Source: a virus. From it: 64,000 nt of DNA. A program made the translations under genes and the position numbers. Position 1 is the first letter of the stretch; each line of letters opens with the position of its first letter. Below are positions 63,651-64,000 of the stretch, one piece after another. Location of the stretch: positions 18,086 through 82,085 of the IMG/VR virus record IMGVR_UViG_3300047476_001831; one strand, given 5' to 3'. The notes under the pieces are model-generated. The model searched no databases and was not told the origin of the DNA. It was given only the letters and a program-made list of their open reading frames with translations.

Positions 63651-64000
63651 ACCATTTTTTCTACCATAGCTAAATATATGAACTTGAATTTTTTCAATGA
63701 GGTTCGTATTTCTTTGGTATTTAAGTTTGTCATTTCTCTAAGAGAAAGTAAAATGACATTTTTGTTGAATTTGTTATTTGACGCACTTACAAATATTCTA
63801 TCATAATTGTCAAAAATATCGTATAGAGCTTGACCTAGTTTGAGTTCATTTTCATTTAGTGTATTTTGACTAAATAAAACATCTAGTTCTTTTAGAAACT
63901 TTTTAATAATATCTTCAGGTTCAATTGTATCATTATCAATATTGTAAGAATAGTGTTCATCGTTTTCCAAGTCAGATGAAATGTCCTCATAGGATATTTT
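63644..64000 (-). CDS. tail-module protein, N-terminus outside the window
   Basis: The frame stays open to base 64000 (no stop or ATG upstream of residue 1 in the window), so the 5' end is missing. The visible 118 residues are acidic then helical (IIKKFLKELDVLFSQNTLNE, LLSLREMTNLNTKEIRTSLK). In T4-like phages small proteins at this place shape the baseplate; no assignment is made. Confidence 0.65.
   Translation of the reverse strand, partial: KISYEDISSDLENDEHYSYNIDNDTIEPEDIIKKFLKELDVLFSQNTLNENELKLGQALYDIFDNYDRIFVSASNNKFNKNVILLSLREMTNLNTKEIRTSLKKFKFIYLAMVEKMVK

Noticed and set aside
1-64000. CRISPR arrays, rRNA genes, insertion sequences
   Set aside because: No regularly spaced direct repeats, rRNA-like sequence or transposase gene with terminal repeats was seen on either strand.

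Overview
The window is AT-rich DNA from a large tailed phage (myovirus-like) that very probably infects a member of the Bacteroidota. The phage assignment rests on a T4-type head module: terminase large subunit, portal, prohead protease, acidic scaffold and major capsid protein. A baseplate/tail module with an OB-fold hub protein lies on the opposite strand. The host inference rests on promoters of the form TTTG-N19/20-TAnnTTTG (the Bacteroidota housekeeping consensus), the near absence of Shine-Dalgarno sequences, several lipoproteins, and DUF4230-like proteins. Late genes on both strands are preceded by an AT-rich motif centred on TATTTATAAATA, which contains the T4 late-promoter core TATAAATA.

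Layout. 1-4160: an HNH endonuclease cut by the left edge, an archaemetzincin-like metalloprotease, small genes, and a DUF2828/TROVE-vWA (Ro60-like) protein followed directly by strongly folded noncoding DNA and a terminator. 4180-18490: a tRNA array interleaved with small genes. I can read anticodons for all 20 amino acids. The array also holds several aberrant tRNA-like loci, folded noncoding stretches, and a tRNA-Leu(UAA) split between U34 and A35 by a group I intron carrying an HNH endonuclease. Among the interleaved genes are a SAM methyltransferase, a SET-domain protein, a papain-like peptidase, an SGNH hydrolase and exported proteins. 18500-27200: small accessory genes including a cyclic-phosphate-processing receiver (cREC) protein, two DUF4230-like proteins, an ImmA/IrrE-type metallopeptidase, a degenerate M23 domain protein and a possible spanin-like pair. 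27228-27608 (minus): a phage tmRNA. 27695-34150: an M20/M28-type peptidase, a ClpC-like AAA+ unfoldase divergent from a UVR-motif protein, a KTSC protein and a nucleotidyltransferase. 34186-50405 (plus): head morphogenesis and virion proteins, with a phage ribosomal protein bS21 on the minus strand inside it. 50395-64000 (minus): tail/baseplate module with two tandem 939-residue Cys-rich adhesin-like proteins and a LicD-cytidylyltransferase fusion.

How the parts fit together (inference). The phage carries an unusually complete set for controlling translation and RNA: tRNAs for every amino acid, tmRNA, bS21 (which in Bacteroidota helps hide the anti-Shine-Dalgarno sequence), a Ro60-like RNA-binding protein beside a candidate structured RNA, and a cREC protein linked to cyclic-phosphate RNA ends. 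A ClpC/UVR-adaptor pair and several metallopeptidases point to takeover of host proteolysis. The LicD-cytidylyltransferase fusion in the tail-fibre operon suggests a surface or fibre modification. No rRNA or CRISPR array was seen.
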